A stretch of DNA of 21,481 bases, taken from the NCBI GenBank assembly GCA_002501205.1, contig DLRW01000042.1, positions 1,633 through 23,113 of the forward strand, in the 5' to 3' direction. A program made the translations under genes and the position numbers. The notes beneath the pieces are model-generated. The model did no database searches. It was not told the DNA's origin and was given only the letters and a program-made list of their open reading frames with translations. The DNA comes from Flavobacteriales bacterium UBA7878 (GTDB taxonomy: Bacteria > Bacteroidota > Bacteroidia > Flavobacteriales > Schleiferiaceae). Numbering within the stretch: the stretch's first letter is position 1; every line of letters starts with the position of its first letter. This document shows, in pieces, positions 13,661 to 20,780 of the stretch.

Positions 13661-13955
13661 AGCGGATAAGCACTTTGCGAATAGGCTCCCTGCCCCTACC
13701 AATTTTCTGATTGAGGTATTCAATCATGCGACTTTGCTTCAATCGCAATTGCTGTCGCAAAGGAGCGCTCGACATATACAAGATTAAACAGCCCTTCTCC
13801 AGGCTAATATCATTAGTCTTATCCGCCACCTTATCTCCCATCAAATCCCGCCAATCGGCTTTCAGGATCGCCTCAAAAAAACGCTCCTCCAATTGATGCC
13901 CTTTTAAAAAGGCCCCAATGGCATCCCCTAATTTGAAGGTATTATTTCGATCCAT
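13659..13955 (-). CDS. DUF721 / DciA-like protein
   Basis: 98 residues. Recognised by the DUF721 pattern: KLGDAIGAFLKGHQLEERFFEAILKADWRDLMG, then VADKTNDISLEKGCLILYMSSAPLRQQLRLKQSRMIEYLNQKIG. The family includes DciA, which loads the replicative helicase DnaB in bacteria lacking DnaC/DnaI. Short Bacteroidota members commonly follow recF, as here (6 bases after the recF stop), which supports a replication role and co-transcription. Helicase loading is family knowledge, not shown by this sequence, so I leave the symbol open. Confidence 0.8.
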   Translation of the reverse strand: MDRNNTFKLGDAIGAFLKGHQLEERFFEAILKADWRDLMGDKVADKTNDISLEKGCLILYMSSAPLRQQLRLKQSRMIEYLNQKIGRGREPIRKVLIR

Positions 13956-13961
13956 CTTCGC

Positions 13962-15044
13962 TTATTGATTTACATTAATAATGTGAGCTTCCGGATCAAT
14001 TTGCTTAACCAAAGCGGTGGTACGCTCCTCATGGGTATCGGTGATAAAGATTTGACCGAAATTGGAATCATGCACCAATTTCACCAATCTCGCTACTCGG
14101 GCTTCATCCAATTTATCAAATATATCATCCAATAAAAGGATAGGCACCATTTTCTGATGATCGCGAATAAACTCATACTGCGCCAATTTCAAGGCGATCA
14201 AATAGGACTTCTGCTGTCCCTGTGAGGCATAATCACGCACCGAATCTTCATCCAACTTAAATTTCAAATCATCGCGATGAATTCCCCAGGAGCTGTATTG
14301 CAGCACTCGATCCTTTTCATGTCGACTGCGTAATTCGGCCAGGGGATCTTCTCCAAACTGGCTACGGTAATCTAAACTTGCAGCTTCCCTTCCTTCACTT
14401 AACCAATGGTAATAATGCTGAATACGGGGCCCGAGCTCCTCACAAAATTGCTGACGGGCCTGAGCGATGTACAAACCATGCTCAACCATTTGCTGATCGT
14501 AAAGATCTAAAGACTCTGCATCAAACTGATGATTGGCAGCAAAGAACTTTAATAAGCGATTGCGTTGCTGCAATGCTTTGTGATAACGCATTAAATGAAA
14601 AAGATACTCATTATTACCCTGGCTAATCACATTATCTAAAAAACGTCTGCGCGTATCCGAACTATCGGTAATAAGATCTCGATCGTAAGGGGAAATTACC
14701 ACGGCGGGAAAAGCACCAATATGCTCTGCCAGTTTATCGTACTCCTTCTTGTTCCGCTTCAGTATTTTCTTGGCGCCCTTTTTCAAAGAGATATGCAAAT
14801 GCTCTTTTTCATCTTGACGAAGGAAGTTTCCCTCAATCATGAAAAAATCTTCCTCGTGCTTAATATTTTTTTGATCGCGATTACCGAAGTAACTTTTGCT
14901 TAGACAGAGGTAATGAATAGCATCCAATAAATTGGTTTTTCCGCCTCCATTAAGGCCTACAAAGCAATTGAGCTTAGGACTGAATTCAAATTCACCTTCT
15001 CCCCAACTCTTGAAATTTAATAGATGTAGGTCCTGTAAATGCAT
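13962..15044 (-). CDS. recF: DNA replication and repair protein RecF
   Basis: 360 residues. ABC/SMC-type ATPase motifs: Walker A GLNGGGKTN (residues 30-38), signature ASQGQQKS (273-280) and Walker B ILLLDDIFDKLDE (302-314), followed by FITDTHEE, the family's switch region. The N-terminus MHLQDLHLLNFKSW is typical. RecF binds single-/double-strand DNA junctions at gaps and, with RecO and RecR, helps load RecA during gap repair and fork restart. It is the first gene of a two-gene unit with the DUF721 gene and is divergent from the TPR-ribH operon, sharing 91 bases of intergenic DNA. Confidence 0.96.
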   Translation of the reverse strand: MHLQDLHLLNFKSWGEGEFEFSPKLNCFVGLNGGGKTNLLDAIHYLCLSKSYFGNRDQKNIKHEEDFFMIEGNFLRQDEKEHLHISLKKGAKKILKRNKKEYDKLAEHIGAFPAVVISPYDRDLITDSSDTRRRFLDNVISQGNNEYLFHLMRYHKALQQRNRLLKFFAANHQFDAESLDLYDQQMVEHGLYIAQARQQFCEELGPRIQHYYHWLSEGREAASLDYRSQFGEDPLAELRSRHEKDRVLQYSSWGIHRDDLKFKLDEDSVRDYASQGQQKSYLIALKLAQYEFIRDHQKMVPILLLDDIFDKLDEARVARLVKLVHDSNFGQIFITDTHEERTTALVKQIDPEAHIINVNQ

Positions 15045-15104
15045 TTTGCTAAATTAATGCAAGGATACTGGCAAATTGCACCACGGCACAGAAAGGAATT
15101 TTTT

Positions 15105-15112
15105 TACTTTTG
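15105..15112 (+). promoter_or_regulatory. -7 promoter element of the TPR-ribH operon
   Basis: TACTTTTG matches TAnnTTTG exactly, 23 bases before the ATG at 15136. The nearest upstream TTG (15076-15078) is 26 bases away, longer than usual, so the -33 part is uncertain. Confidence 0.5.
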
Positions 15113-15135
15113 CCGACTATTAGAATTTGGCAAGT

Positions 15136-15819
15136 ATGGCTAAAAAGCACAACACCGACGAAGAAGTATTAGTAGACGTTACCCAATCCATTAGCAGATT
15201 GGAGAAATTTTTCGAGGATAACCGTCAGTCTATCAGTATCGTTATAATCGCCATTTTTGCGATTGTAGGTGGTTATATCAGCTACATTAAATTTTATCAA
15301 GAGCCTCGTGAGGCTGAAGCTCAATCTGAAATTTACCATGCTCAGCACTGGTTCGAAGTAGATTCCTTGGACCAAGCCATTAATGGAATGGGCGATAAAT
15401 TAGGTTTCTTGGATATCGCAGCTGATTACAGCGGAACCAATGCCGGAAACTTAGCCAATTACTACGCCGGTATCAGCTACCTCCGTCTAGGTGAGTTTGA
15501 AAATGCCATTCGTATTCTGGATGAATTCCACACTGACGATCCCATTCTTCAGGTGATCTCTAAAGGTGCCATTGGCGATGCCTTTATGGAATTGAACCAA
15601 ACCAAAGAAGCTTTAGAATACTACAATAAAGCCGTTAGCACTAACAGTAACGACTACATTGTTCCTTTCTACTTATTGAAAGCTGGATTAGCTGCAGAAC
15701 AAGCTGGCGAGAACGCCAAAGCTCTGGATTACTTCAAGCGTATTAAGTCTGATTTCGCCGACTCTCGTCAGGGTCTCGATATCGATCGTTATATTGGTCG
15801 TATCGAAGCGAAGATTTAA
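15136..15819 (+). CDS. Membrane-anchored tetratricopeptide-repeat protein
   Basis: 227 residues from the ATG at 15136; an in-frame TTG at 15127 adds only three residues and is not preferred. A cytoplasmic start (MAKKHNTDEEVLVDVTQSISRLEKFFEDN) precedes one membrane segment (about 32-52: SISIVIIAIFAIVGGYISYI). The rest is helical TPR-like sequence: LANYYAGISYLRLGEFENAIRILDEF, AIGDAFMELNQTKEALEYYNKAV, LLKAGLAAEQAGENAKALDYFKRI. The layout resembles YfgM-like proteins, which act as envelope chaperone partners in Enterobacteria; here the role is unproven. Its TAA overlaps the ATG of ribH by one base (TAATG), so the two are translationally coupled. The linkage to ribH is common in Bacteroidota. Confidence 0.8.
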   Translation: MAKKHNTDEEVLVDVTQSISRLEKFFEDNRQSISIVIIAIFAIVGGYISYIKFYQEPREAEAQSEIYHAQHWFEVDSLDQAINGMGDKLGFLDIAADYSGTNAGNLANYYAGISYLRLGEFENAIRILDEFHTDDPILQVISKGAIGDAFMELNQTKEALEYYNKAVSTNSNDYIVPFYLLKAGLAAEQAGENAKALDYFKRIKSDFADSRQGLDIDRYIGRIEAKI

Positions 15820-16310
15820 TGGCCACAGCAGGACATAATTTATCGGATTTTAATCCTGAAGAACTTCCCAAAGCCACCGGAATGCGCATTGCCTGCGTAG
15901 TTTCGGAATGGAACTCTGAAATCACCAATGCTCTTTATCAAGGAGCCCGCGACATCTTAATGGCATGTGGAGCTGCCGGGCATTATGTTACTCAGCTAAA
16001 AGTTCCCGGCGCAGTAGAAATCACCTACGCCGCCAAAAAGCTTTGTGAATCCGGAAAATACGATGCCATTATTGCGATTGGCAACGTTATTCAAGGGGAA
16101 ACCAAACATTTCGATTTTGTTTGTCAGAGTGTTACACATGGCGTAACCGAACTCAATCTACAATTCGATACCCCCGTTATCTTTTGCGTTTTAACCGATA
16201 ATACCATCGAACAAAGTCGCGCTCGCGCAGGTGGTATTCATGGTAATAAAGGCACCGAAGCCGGAGTAGCTGCCCTTAAAATGGCGGGGCTGCGCAAGAT
16301 TTTGGGCTAG
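15819..16310 (+). CDS. ribH: 6,7-dimethyl-8-ribityllumazine synthase
   Basis: 163 residues. Diagnostic motifs: VVSEWNSEITNALYQGA (substrate-binding Trp/Asn), QLKVPGAVEITYAAKKL, and IAIGNVIQGETKHFDFVCQSV with the catalytic His97, then VIFCVLTDNTIEQSRARAGG. It condenses 3,4-dihydroxy-2-butanone 4-phosphate with the ribitylamino-uracil to form lumazine, the step before riboflavin synthase. No FMN riboswitch was seen upstream, and no clear terminator follows; the downstream spacer holds a heptad repeat instead. Confidence 0.96.
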   Translation: MATAGHNLSDFNPEELPKATGMRIACVVSEWNSEITNALYQGARDILMACGAAGHYVTQLKVPGAVEITYAAKKLCESGKYDAIIAIGNVIQGETKHFDFVCQSVTHGVTELNLQFDTPVIFCVLTDNTIEQSRARAGGIHGNKGTEAGVAALKMAGLRKILG

Positions 16311-16313
16311 AGA

Positions 16314-16348
16314 AGATTCTAGATTCTAGAGTATAGAGTTTAGATGAT
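16314..16348. repeat. Short degenerate heptad tandem repeat
   Basis: Five consecutive 7-nt units start with AGA: AGATTCT, AGATTCT, AGAGTAT, AGAGTTT, AGATGAT. It begins four bases after the ribH stop codon, in the convergent ribH/rimO spacer. The first two units are identical. The TCTAGA junctions also make the tract locally palindromic. Confidence 0.65.
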
Positions 16349-16391
16349 TGTCCGTACTAGGTAGTTAGTTGTTTGTGTTCGGCTATGGAGA

Positions 16392-17690
16392 TTATTCCAC
16401 GACTACGGCAAAGAGATCATAATCTTCGGCGCTGGTGATTTCCACTTCCACGAATTCACCTGTAGGTAAATAGTCTGCTTCCACCAGTACTTCGTTATCT
16501 ACATCGGGTGAATCGAGTTCGGTACGACCGATAAAGAAATCGCCTTCCTTACGGTCGATAAGTACTCTATACTTCTGCCCTACCATGGCCTGATTATGCT
16601 CTGCCGATATCTTTTGCTGGATGGCCATCACTTCATTCGCACGCTCCTGCTTAATTTCAGCGGGCACATCGTCTTCCAAATTATAAGCATGAGTATTTTC
16701 CTCATGAGAGTAGGTAAAGACACCTAAGCGCTCGAAACGCATTTCTCTCACCCATTCCTTCAAGACTTCGAAATCCTCTTCCGTTTCGCCAGGATAACCC
16801 ACAATTAGGGTGGTACGTATGGCGATGCCGGGCACCTTCTCCCGCATTAAGTGCAGGAGTTTATCCGTGCGTTCCTTGGTAGTACCACGACGCATGGACT
16901 TCAATACCGGATCAGCAATATGCTGCAGTGGAATATCTATATAATTGCAAATCTTTGGTTCCTTGCGAATTAAATCGAGTACATCTTCCGGGAAACCGGT
17001 AGGGAATAAATAGTGTAAACGTATCCACTGGATCCCTTCCACCTTCACCAATTCCTTTAACAAATCGGCCAGAGCACGCTTCTTATACAGATCCAAACCA
17101 TAATAGGTTAGATCCTGAGCAATCAATAAAAGTTCCTTAACTCCTTTGGCGGCTAATTTTTGAGCCTCGGTTACTAAGTCCTCAATGGGGGTAGATTTAT
17201 GACCACCGCGCATTAAGGGAATTGCACAGAATGAACAAGGGCGATCACAACCTTCGGCAATCTTCAAATAAGCAAAATGCTGAGGCGTAGTACTCAATCG
17301 CTCACCTACCAATTCCTTCTTATAATCGGCTCCCAAGGCTTTCAATAATAAGGGGAGTTCGCGAGTCCCGAAGTATTGATCTACATTGGGAATTTCCTTT
17401 TCCAAATCGGGTTTATAGCGCTCTGATAAACATCCGGTTACAAAAACCTTGTCCACCTCTCCTTCTTCCTTGCGCTCTACAAATTCCAGAATGGTATTAA
17501 TGGATTCTTCCTTGGCATTTTCAATAAAGCCACAGGTATTAATCACCACAATATTTCCTTCCTCCTCATGGACCACCTCTTTCTGGTTGGCCTTCAACTG
17601 CCCCATCAATACCTCGCTATCATACAGGTTTTTTGAACAACCCAGAGTAACGATATTGATTTTATTCTTCTTGCGGTGTTTAGTGCGCAT
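16392..17690 (-). CDS. rimO: Ribosomal protein S12 methylthiotransferase RimO
   Basis: 432 residues. The N-terminal UPF0004 domain has its cluster cysteines at 18 (VTLGCSKNLYDSE), 53 (NTCGF) and 87 (TGCLSE). The radical-SAM motif CDRPCSFC gives Cys148, Cys152 and Cys155, followed by RGGHKSTP. The C-terminal TRAM domain is at about 370-432 (YRVLIDRKEGDFFIGR). The sequence GCSKN-x2-DSE separates RimO from the tRNA enzyme MiaB. It adds a methylthio group to an aspartate of ribosomal protein S12 using two [4Fe-4S] clusters. Its ATG overlaps the ftsY stop (TAATG), so the two are translationally coupled. Confidence 0.95.
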   Translation of the reverse strand: MRTKHRKKNKINIVTLGCSKNLYDSEVLMGQLKANQKEVVHEEEGNIVVINTCGFIENAKEESINTILEFVERKEEGEVDKVFVTGCLSERYKPDLEKEIPNVDQYFGTRELPLLLKALGADYKKELVGERLSTTPQHFAYLKIAEGCDRPCSFCAIPLMRGGHKSTPIEDLVTEAQKLAAKGVKELLLIAQDLTYYGLDLYKKRALADLLKELVKVEGIQWIRLHYLFPTGFPEDVLDLIRKEPKICNYIDIPLQHIADPVLKSMRRGTTKERTDKLLHLMREKVPGIAIRTTLIVGYPGETEEDFEVLKEWVREMRFERLGVFTYSHEENTHAYNLEDDVPAEIKQERANEVMAIQQKISAEHNQAMVGQKYRVLIDRKEGDFFIGRTELDSPDVDNEVLVEADYLPTGEFVEVEITSAEDYDLFAVVVE

Positions 17691-18643
17691 TAGTTTTCAA
17701 ATAAGCTATTTACGAAGGCTTCTTTATCGAAGACCCTCAAATCGTCGATTCCCTCTCCTACACCAATGTATTTTACGGGAATCTGCAATTGATCTGAAAT
17801 TCCGATGGCCACCCCGCCTTTGGCAGTGCCATCTAATTTAGTTAGGGCCAAGGCTGTAATCTGGGTAGCCTTGCTAAACTGCTTGGCTTGCTCCAATGCA
17901 TTTTGTCCGGTAGAAGCATCTAAAACCAGGAGAACCTCATGAGGCGCATCGGGAACCAGTTTTTGCATTACTCTCTTAATCTTGGAGAGCTCATTCATCA
18001 GGTTCACCTTATTGTGCAAACGACCGGCAGTATCAATAATCACCACATCGGCATTGCGAGAAATGGCCGATTGTACGGCATCAAAAGCTACCGACGCAGG
18101 GTCAGAACCCATGGCTTGCTTTACGATGGGTACATCTACTCTTTCACTCCAGATTTCCAACTGATCTACCGCCGCTGCCCTAAAGGTATCTGCTGCCCCC
18201 AGCACTACGCTGAGTCCGGCTTTCTTAAACTGATTAGCAAGCTTACCAATGGTGGTAGTTTTACCCACACCATTTACACCTACCACCATTAAAACATAAG
18301 GACGCTTTTCGGGCAAACTAAAGCCACTATCGGCGCCTTCCTTGCTTTTCAAAAGACCGGCAATCTCTTCACGCAATATTTGATTGAGCTCCGAGGTTCC
18401 GAGGTATTTATCGCGGGCCACTCTTTCTTCAATGGCCTCAATAATTTTAAGGGTAGTATCAATACCTACATCAGAGCTGATGAGTACTTCTTCAAGATCG
18501 TCGAGCACTTCAGCATCGACCTTACTTTTTCCGGCTACCGCCTTGCTAAGCTTGGCAAAAACACTTTGACGGGTTTTTTCCAGGCCTTGTTCTATTTCTC
18601 CCCGATTTTCTTCCCGGGAAAATAATTTACCAAATAGACCCAT
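17690..18643 (-). CDS. ftsY: Signal recognition particle receptor FtsY
   Basis: 317 residues, a compact form with only a short N-terminal tail (MGLFGKLFSREENRG) in place of the long acidic A-domain of Proteobacteria. The N domain (about 15-100) precedes the GTPase motifs GVNGVGKTT (122-130), DTFRAAA (152-158), DTAGR (204-208) and TKLDGTAKGG (268-277). FtsY docks ribosome-SRP complexes at the inner membrane and hydrolyses GTP together with Ffh. A terminator of the preceding DUF4295 gene lies between them, so ftsY-rimO probably has its own promoter; GATATTTG just upstream (one mismatch to TAnnTTTG) is a weak candidate. Confidence 0.97.
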   Translation of the reverse strand: MGLFGKLFSREENRGEIEQGLEKTRQSVFAKLSKAVAGKSKVDAEVLDDLEEVLISSDVGIDTTLKIIEAIEERVARDKYLGTSELNQILREEIAGLLKSKEGADSGFSLPEKRPYVLMVVGVNGVGKTTTIGKLANQFKKAGLSVVLGAADTFRAAAVDQLEIWSERVDVPIVKQAMGSDPASVAFDAVQSAISRNADVVIIDTAGRLHNKVNLMNELSKIKRVMQKLVPDAPHEVLLVLDASTGQNALEQAKQFSKATQITALALTKLDGTAKGGVAIGISDQLQIPVKYIGVGEGIDDLRVFDKEAFVNSLFEN

Positions 18644-18710
18644 TTGTATAAAATATCGGCAAATATCCTAAAAATGCCCTTCTTAGCGGCCGCGCTCAGG
18701 CCTTGATACA

Positions 18711-18743
18711 AAATAAAAAACCCGCCATCCAAGGATAGCGGGT
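18711..18743 (-). terminator. Rho-independent terminator of the rpmB-rpmG-DUF4295 operon
   Basis: ACCCGC (18720-18725) pairs with GCGGGT (18738-18743), with ATC/GAT extending the stem past a mismatch. On the minus strand it is followed by a T-run (18720-18715). It lies 24 bases after the DUF4295 stop and may attenuate transcription into ftsY. Confidence 0.8.
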
Positions 18744-18766
18744 ACGTATTGTTGGGAAAGCGATGC

Positions 18767-18919
18767 TTAGCTGTTCAAGAAATCCTTGATGTGCTCCTTG
18801 TTTACCACTTTCTCCTCGAAGGTATAAGCGCCAGATTTTTCAGACTTAACCATTCTTACCACTTTGGTAAATTGAGCTGAATCTCCGGACTTAAGGGTTG
18901 CTACTACTTTCTTTGCCAT
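18767..18919 (-). CDS. DUF4295 family small protein
   Basis: 50 residues, read directly from the sequence: it begins MAKKVVATLKSGDSAQFTKV and ends KEHIKDFLNS, with ATG at 18919 and TAA at 18767. This short basic protein matches the DUF4295 family, which is found mainly in Bacteroidota directly after rpmG. It starts 14 bases after the rpmG stop. The conserved location in a ribosomal protein operon suggests a ribosome-associated role, but none is proven. Confidence 0.85.
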   Translation of the reverse strand: MAKKVVATLKSGDSAQFTKVVRMVKSEKSGAYTFEEKVVNKEHIKDFLNS

Positions 18920-18933
18920 CGCTAACTAATTTT

Positions 18934-19116
18934 TTACTTGATTTCTTTATGAACGGTGTGGCGCTTCAGAATAGGATTGTATTTCTTAAGCTCCATACGG
19001 TCGGGAGTGTTCTTCTTGTTCTTAGTGGTCACATAACGTGATGTACCAGGCATGCCGCTGTCTTTATGCTCAGTGCATTCCAGAATAACTTGTACTCGGT
19101 TCCCTTTTTTAGCCAT
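18934..19116 (-). CDS. rpmG: 50S ribosomal protein L33
   Basis: 60 residues. Typical bL33 pattern: MAKKGNRVQVILECTEHK, then SRYVTTKNKKNTPDRMELKKYNP and the basic end LKRHTVHKEIK. Only one cysteine is present, so this is the zinc-free (C-minus) type. It lies 11 bases after rpmB and is co-transcribed with it. Confidence 0.96.
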   Translation of the reverse strand: MAKKGNRVQVILECTEHKDSGMPGTSRYVTTKNKKNTPDRMELKKYNPILKRHTVHKEIK

Positions 19117-19127
19117 TGCCTAAATTC

Positions 19128-19367
19128 TTATTTGGTGAGATATCCATTGGCACGGGCATCTTTAATCACCGCAGCCAAACCTTTCTTATTGATGTTTTTC
19201 AAGGCAGAAGCAGATACACGAAGAGTGATCCAACGATCTTCTTCAGCTAAATAAAAACGCTTCTTCATCAAGTTCACATTGAACTTGCGCTTGTTCTTTT
19301 TATTGGAGAAGGAAACATTGTTTCCACTCATTGCTTTCTTACCGGTAAGCTCACATACTCTTGACAT
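19128..19367 (-). CDS. rpmB: 50S ribosomal protein L28
   Basis: 79 residues. bL28 pattern: MSRVCELTGKKAMSGNNVSFSNKKNKRKF, then LYLAEE-type strand (FYLAEEDRWITLRVSASALKNI) and the end GLAAVIKDARANGYL. It is the first gene of the three-gene rpmB-rpmG-DUF4295 unit and is preceded by a near-perfect Bacteroidota promoter. Confidence 0.97.
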   Translation of the reverse strand: MSRVCELTGKKAMSGNNVSFSNKKNKRKFNVNLMKKRFYLAEEDRWITLRVSASALKNINKKGLAAVIKDARANGYLTK

Positions 19368-19395
19368 GGATCTCGCTTCTTAAATTTTGGGTCTG

Positions 19396-19426
19396 CAAAA
19401 GTAAGTAAATATTACAGTCGTACAAA
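19396..19426 (-). promoter_or_regulatory. Promoter of the rpmB-rpmG-DUF4295 operon
   Basis: On the minus strand TTTG (19426-19423), a spacer of exactly 19 bases and TACTTTTG (19403-19396) match the Bacteroidota consensus TTTG-N19-TAnnTTTG. It sits in the 60-base gap after cinA, 28 bases before the rpmB start. Confidence 0.8.
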
Positions 19427-19427
19427 C

Positions 19428-20675
19428 CTAGATTTCAATTTTCTGCACTTCTTTTCTTAGACGGTCTAAAGCCATTAAGGCACTACGTCGGATATTTCTT
19501 TGCCGATGATTACCAAAGTGATAGCTTCTGGCGCGACTTCCCTGCGGTCCGGCTACGGCTATCCATACCAGTCCCACAGGCTTTTCCGCCGTTCCACCAC
19601 CCGGTCCGGCAATACCTGTTGTTGCCAAAGCAAAGTCGGCACCGGTTCGATTCCTTAAACCCTCAGCCATTTCAAGGGCTACTTGCTCACTGACCGCGCC
19701 ATAGGCTTCCAAACTTTTAGCTTTTACCCCCAGCATATCCATTTTTAAGGCATTGCTGTAGGATACCACTCCGCCTAAATAATATTCCGAGCTCCCCGGA
19801 ATACTGGTTATTAAATGACCAATATAACCGCCGGTGCAGCTTTCGGCAGTTGCTAAGGTCATTTTGCGGGCCTGGAGTGATTTCCCAACTATTTCTTCCA
19901 GGGAGCTCACATCTTCCCCAAAAATCAGGTCACCCAATTTGCTCCGCATTATTGCGATGCCCTCTTCTACGAGGACCTTGCTTTTCTCTTTTGTTTCTGC
20001 CTGTCCCGTTAAGCGCAATCGCACCAAGCCCGGTGAAGGCAGATAAGCCAACTTTAGTTCAGCCGGTAATTCATCTTCCCACTCAATAAGCATTTCGGCT
20101 AAATCGCTCTCGCCAATTCCTTGAGTAATCAAGGTTTTATGGTAGAGCTTCCCTTCCATCTGGGTATTGAGTATCCAGGGAACAATTTTATCAGCTACCA
20201 AATGCTCCGTTTCATAAGGCACTCCCGGAGTAGAAAAATAATAGCGATCGCCCTTTTCGAATCGCATGCCAGGTGCGGTGCCCGTTTCATTTAAAATGGC
20301 TTCACAGCTGCTGGGTACATATGCCTGTTGGCGATGTACCTCCTTGGGCTCCCGGTTGAATCCCATGAAGAGTTTACGAATGTGCTCATAAATCTCCTCC
20401 TTAAAGACCATATCACCACCAAAATAATCCAGCAAGGTTTTCTTGGTGATATCATCCTTGGTAGGCCCTAATCCACCGGTCATAAATACATAACGGGTAT
20501 CCGCATGCACCTCATCCAAGGCTGAGCGAATGGCTTCGGTAGTATCGGCTACCACCTTCTTTTGCCATACTTTAATTCCTTGCAAATTGAGCTGAGCGGC
20601 AATAAATGCCGAATTGGTATCAATCGTTTGACCAATTAATAGTTCATCGCCAATGGCTATGATTTCTGCTTGCAT
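19428..20675 (-). CDS. cinA: CinA: molybdopterin-binding-like domain plus NMN deamidase (PncC) domain
   Basis: 415 residues, full two-domain length. The N-terminal MoCF-like domain (1-170) has IIAIGDELLIGQTIDTNSAF, TGGLGPTKDD (67-76) and STPGVPYE; in this family it can act as an ADP-ribose pyrophosphatase. The C-terminal domain (about 255-410) carries LATAESCTGGYIGHLIT, VVSYSNALK and TTGIAGPGGGTAEKPVGLVW, the signature of the nicotinamide-mononucleotide amidohydrolase PncC. Together they would recycle pyridine nucleotides; the 'competence/damage-inducible' name is historical. TAGATTTG (20705-20698) lies 22 bases ahead of the start. The next gene on the strand, rpmB, has its own promoter. Confidence 0.94.
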   Translation of the reverse strand: MQAEIIAIGDELLIGQTIDTNSAFIAAQLNLQGIKVWQKKVVADTTEAIRSALDEVHADTRYVFMTGGLGPTKDDITKKTLLDYFGGDMVFKEEIYEHIRKLFMGFNREPKEVHRQQAYVPSSCEAILNETGTAPGMRFEKGDRYYFSTPGVPYETEHLVADKIVPWILNTQMEGKLYHKTLITQGIGESDLAEMLIEWEDELPAELKLAYLPSPGLVRLRLTGQAETKEKSKVLVEEGIAIMRSKLGDLIFGEDVSSLEEIVGKSLQARKMTLATAESCTGGYIGHLITSIPGSSEYYLGGVVSYSNALKMDMLGVKAKSLEAYGAVSEQVALEMAEGLRNRTGADFALATTGIAGPGGGTAEKPVGLVWIAVAGPQGSRARSYHFGNHRQRNIRRSALMALDRLRKEVQKIEI

Positions 20676-20697
20676 TGTGGGAATTCAAAAGGGTTCG

Positions 20698-20705
20698 CAA
20701 ATCTA
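20698..20705 (-). promoter_or_regulatory. -7 promoter element of cinA
   Basis: TAGATTTG on the minus strand is an exact TAnnTTTG match 22 bases before the start codon. No convincing -33 TTG was found at 19-21 bases. Confidence 0.5.
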
Positions 20706-20780
20706 GCATTTTTAATTGCGCCTGCTTGCCTAAACTGGGAGCAAATACTAAATTCACCCCTAGTACCAATAGCCTCCATT

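Noticed and set aside
15700..15819. FMN riboswitch controlling ribH
   Set aside because: ribH starts inside the stop codon of the upstream TPR gene, leaving no leader, and no RFN-like conserved segments were seen before the operon.
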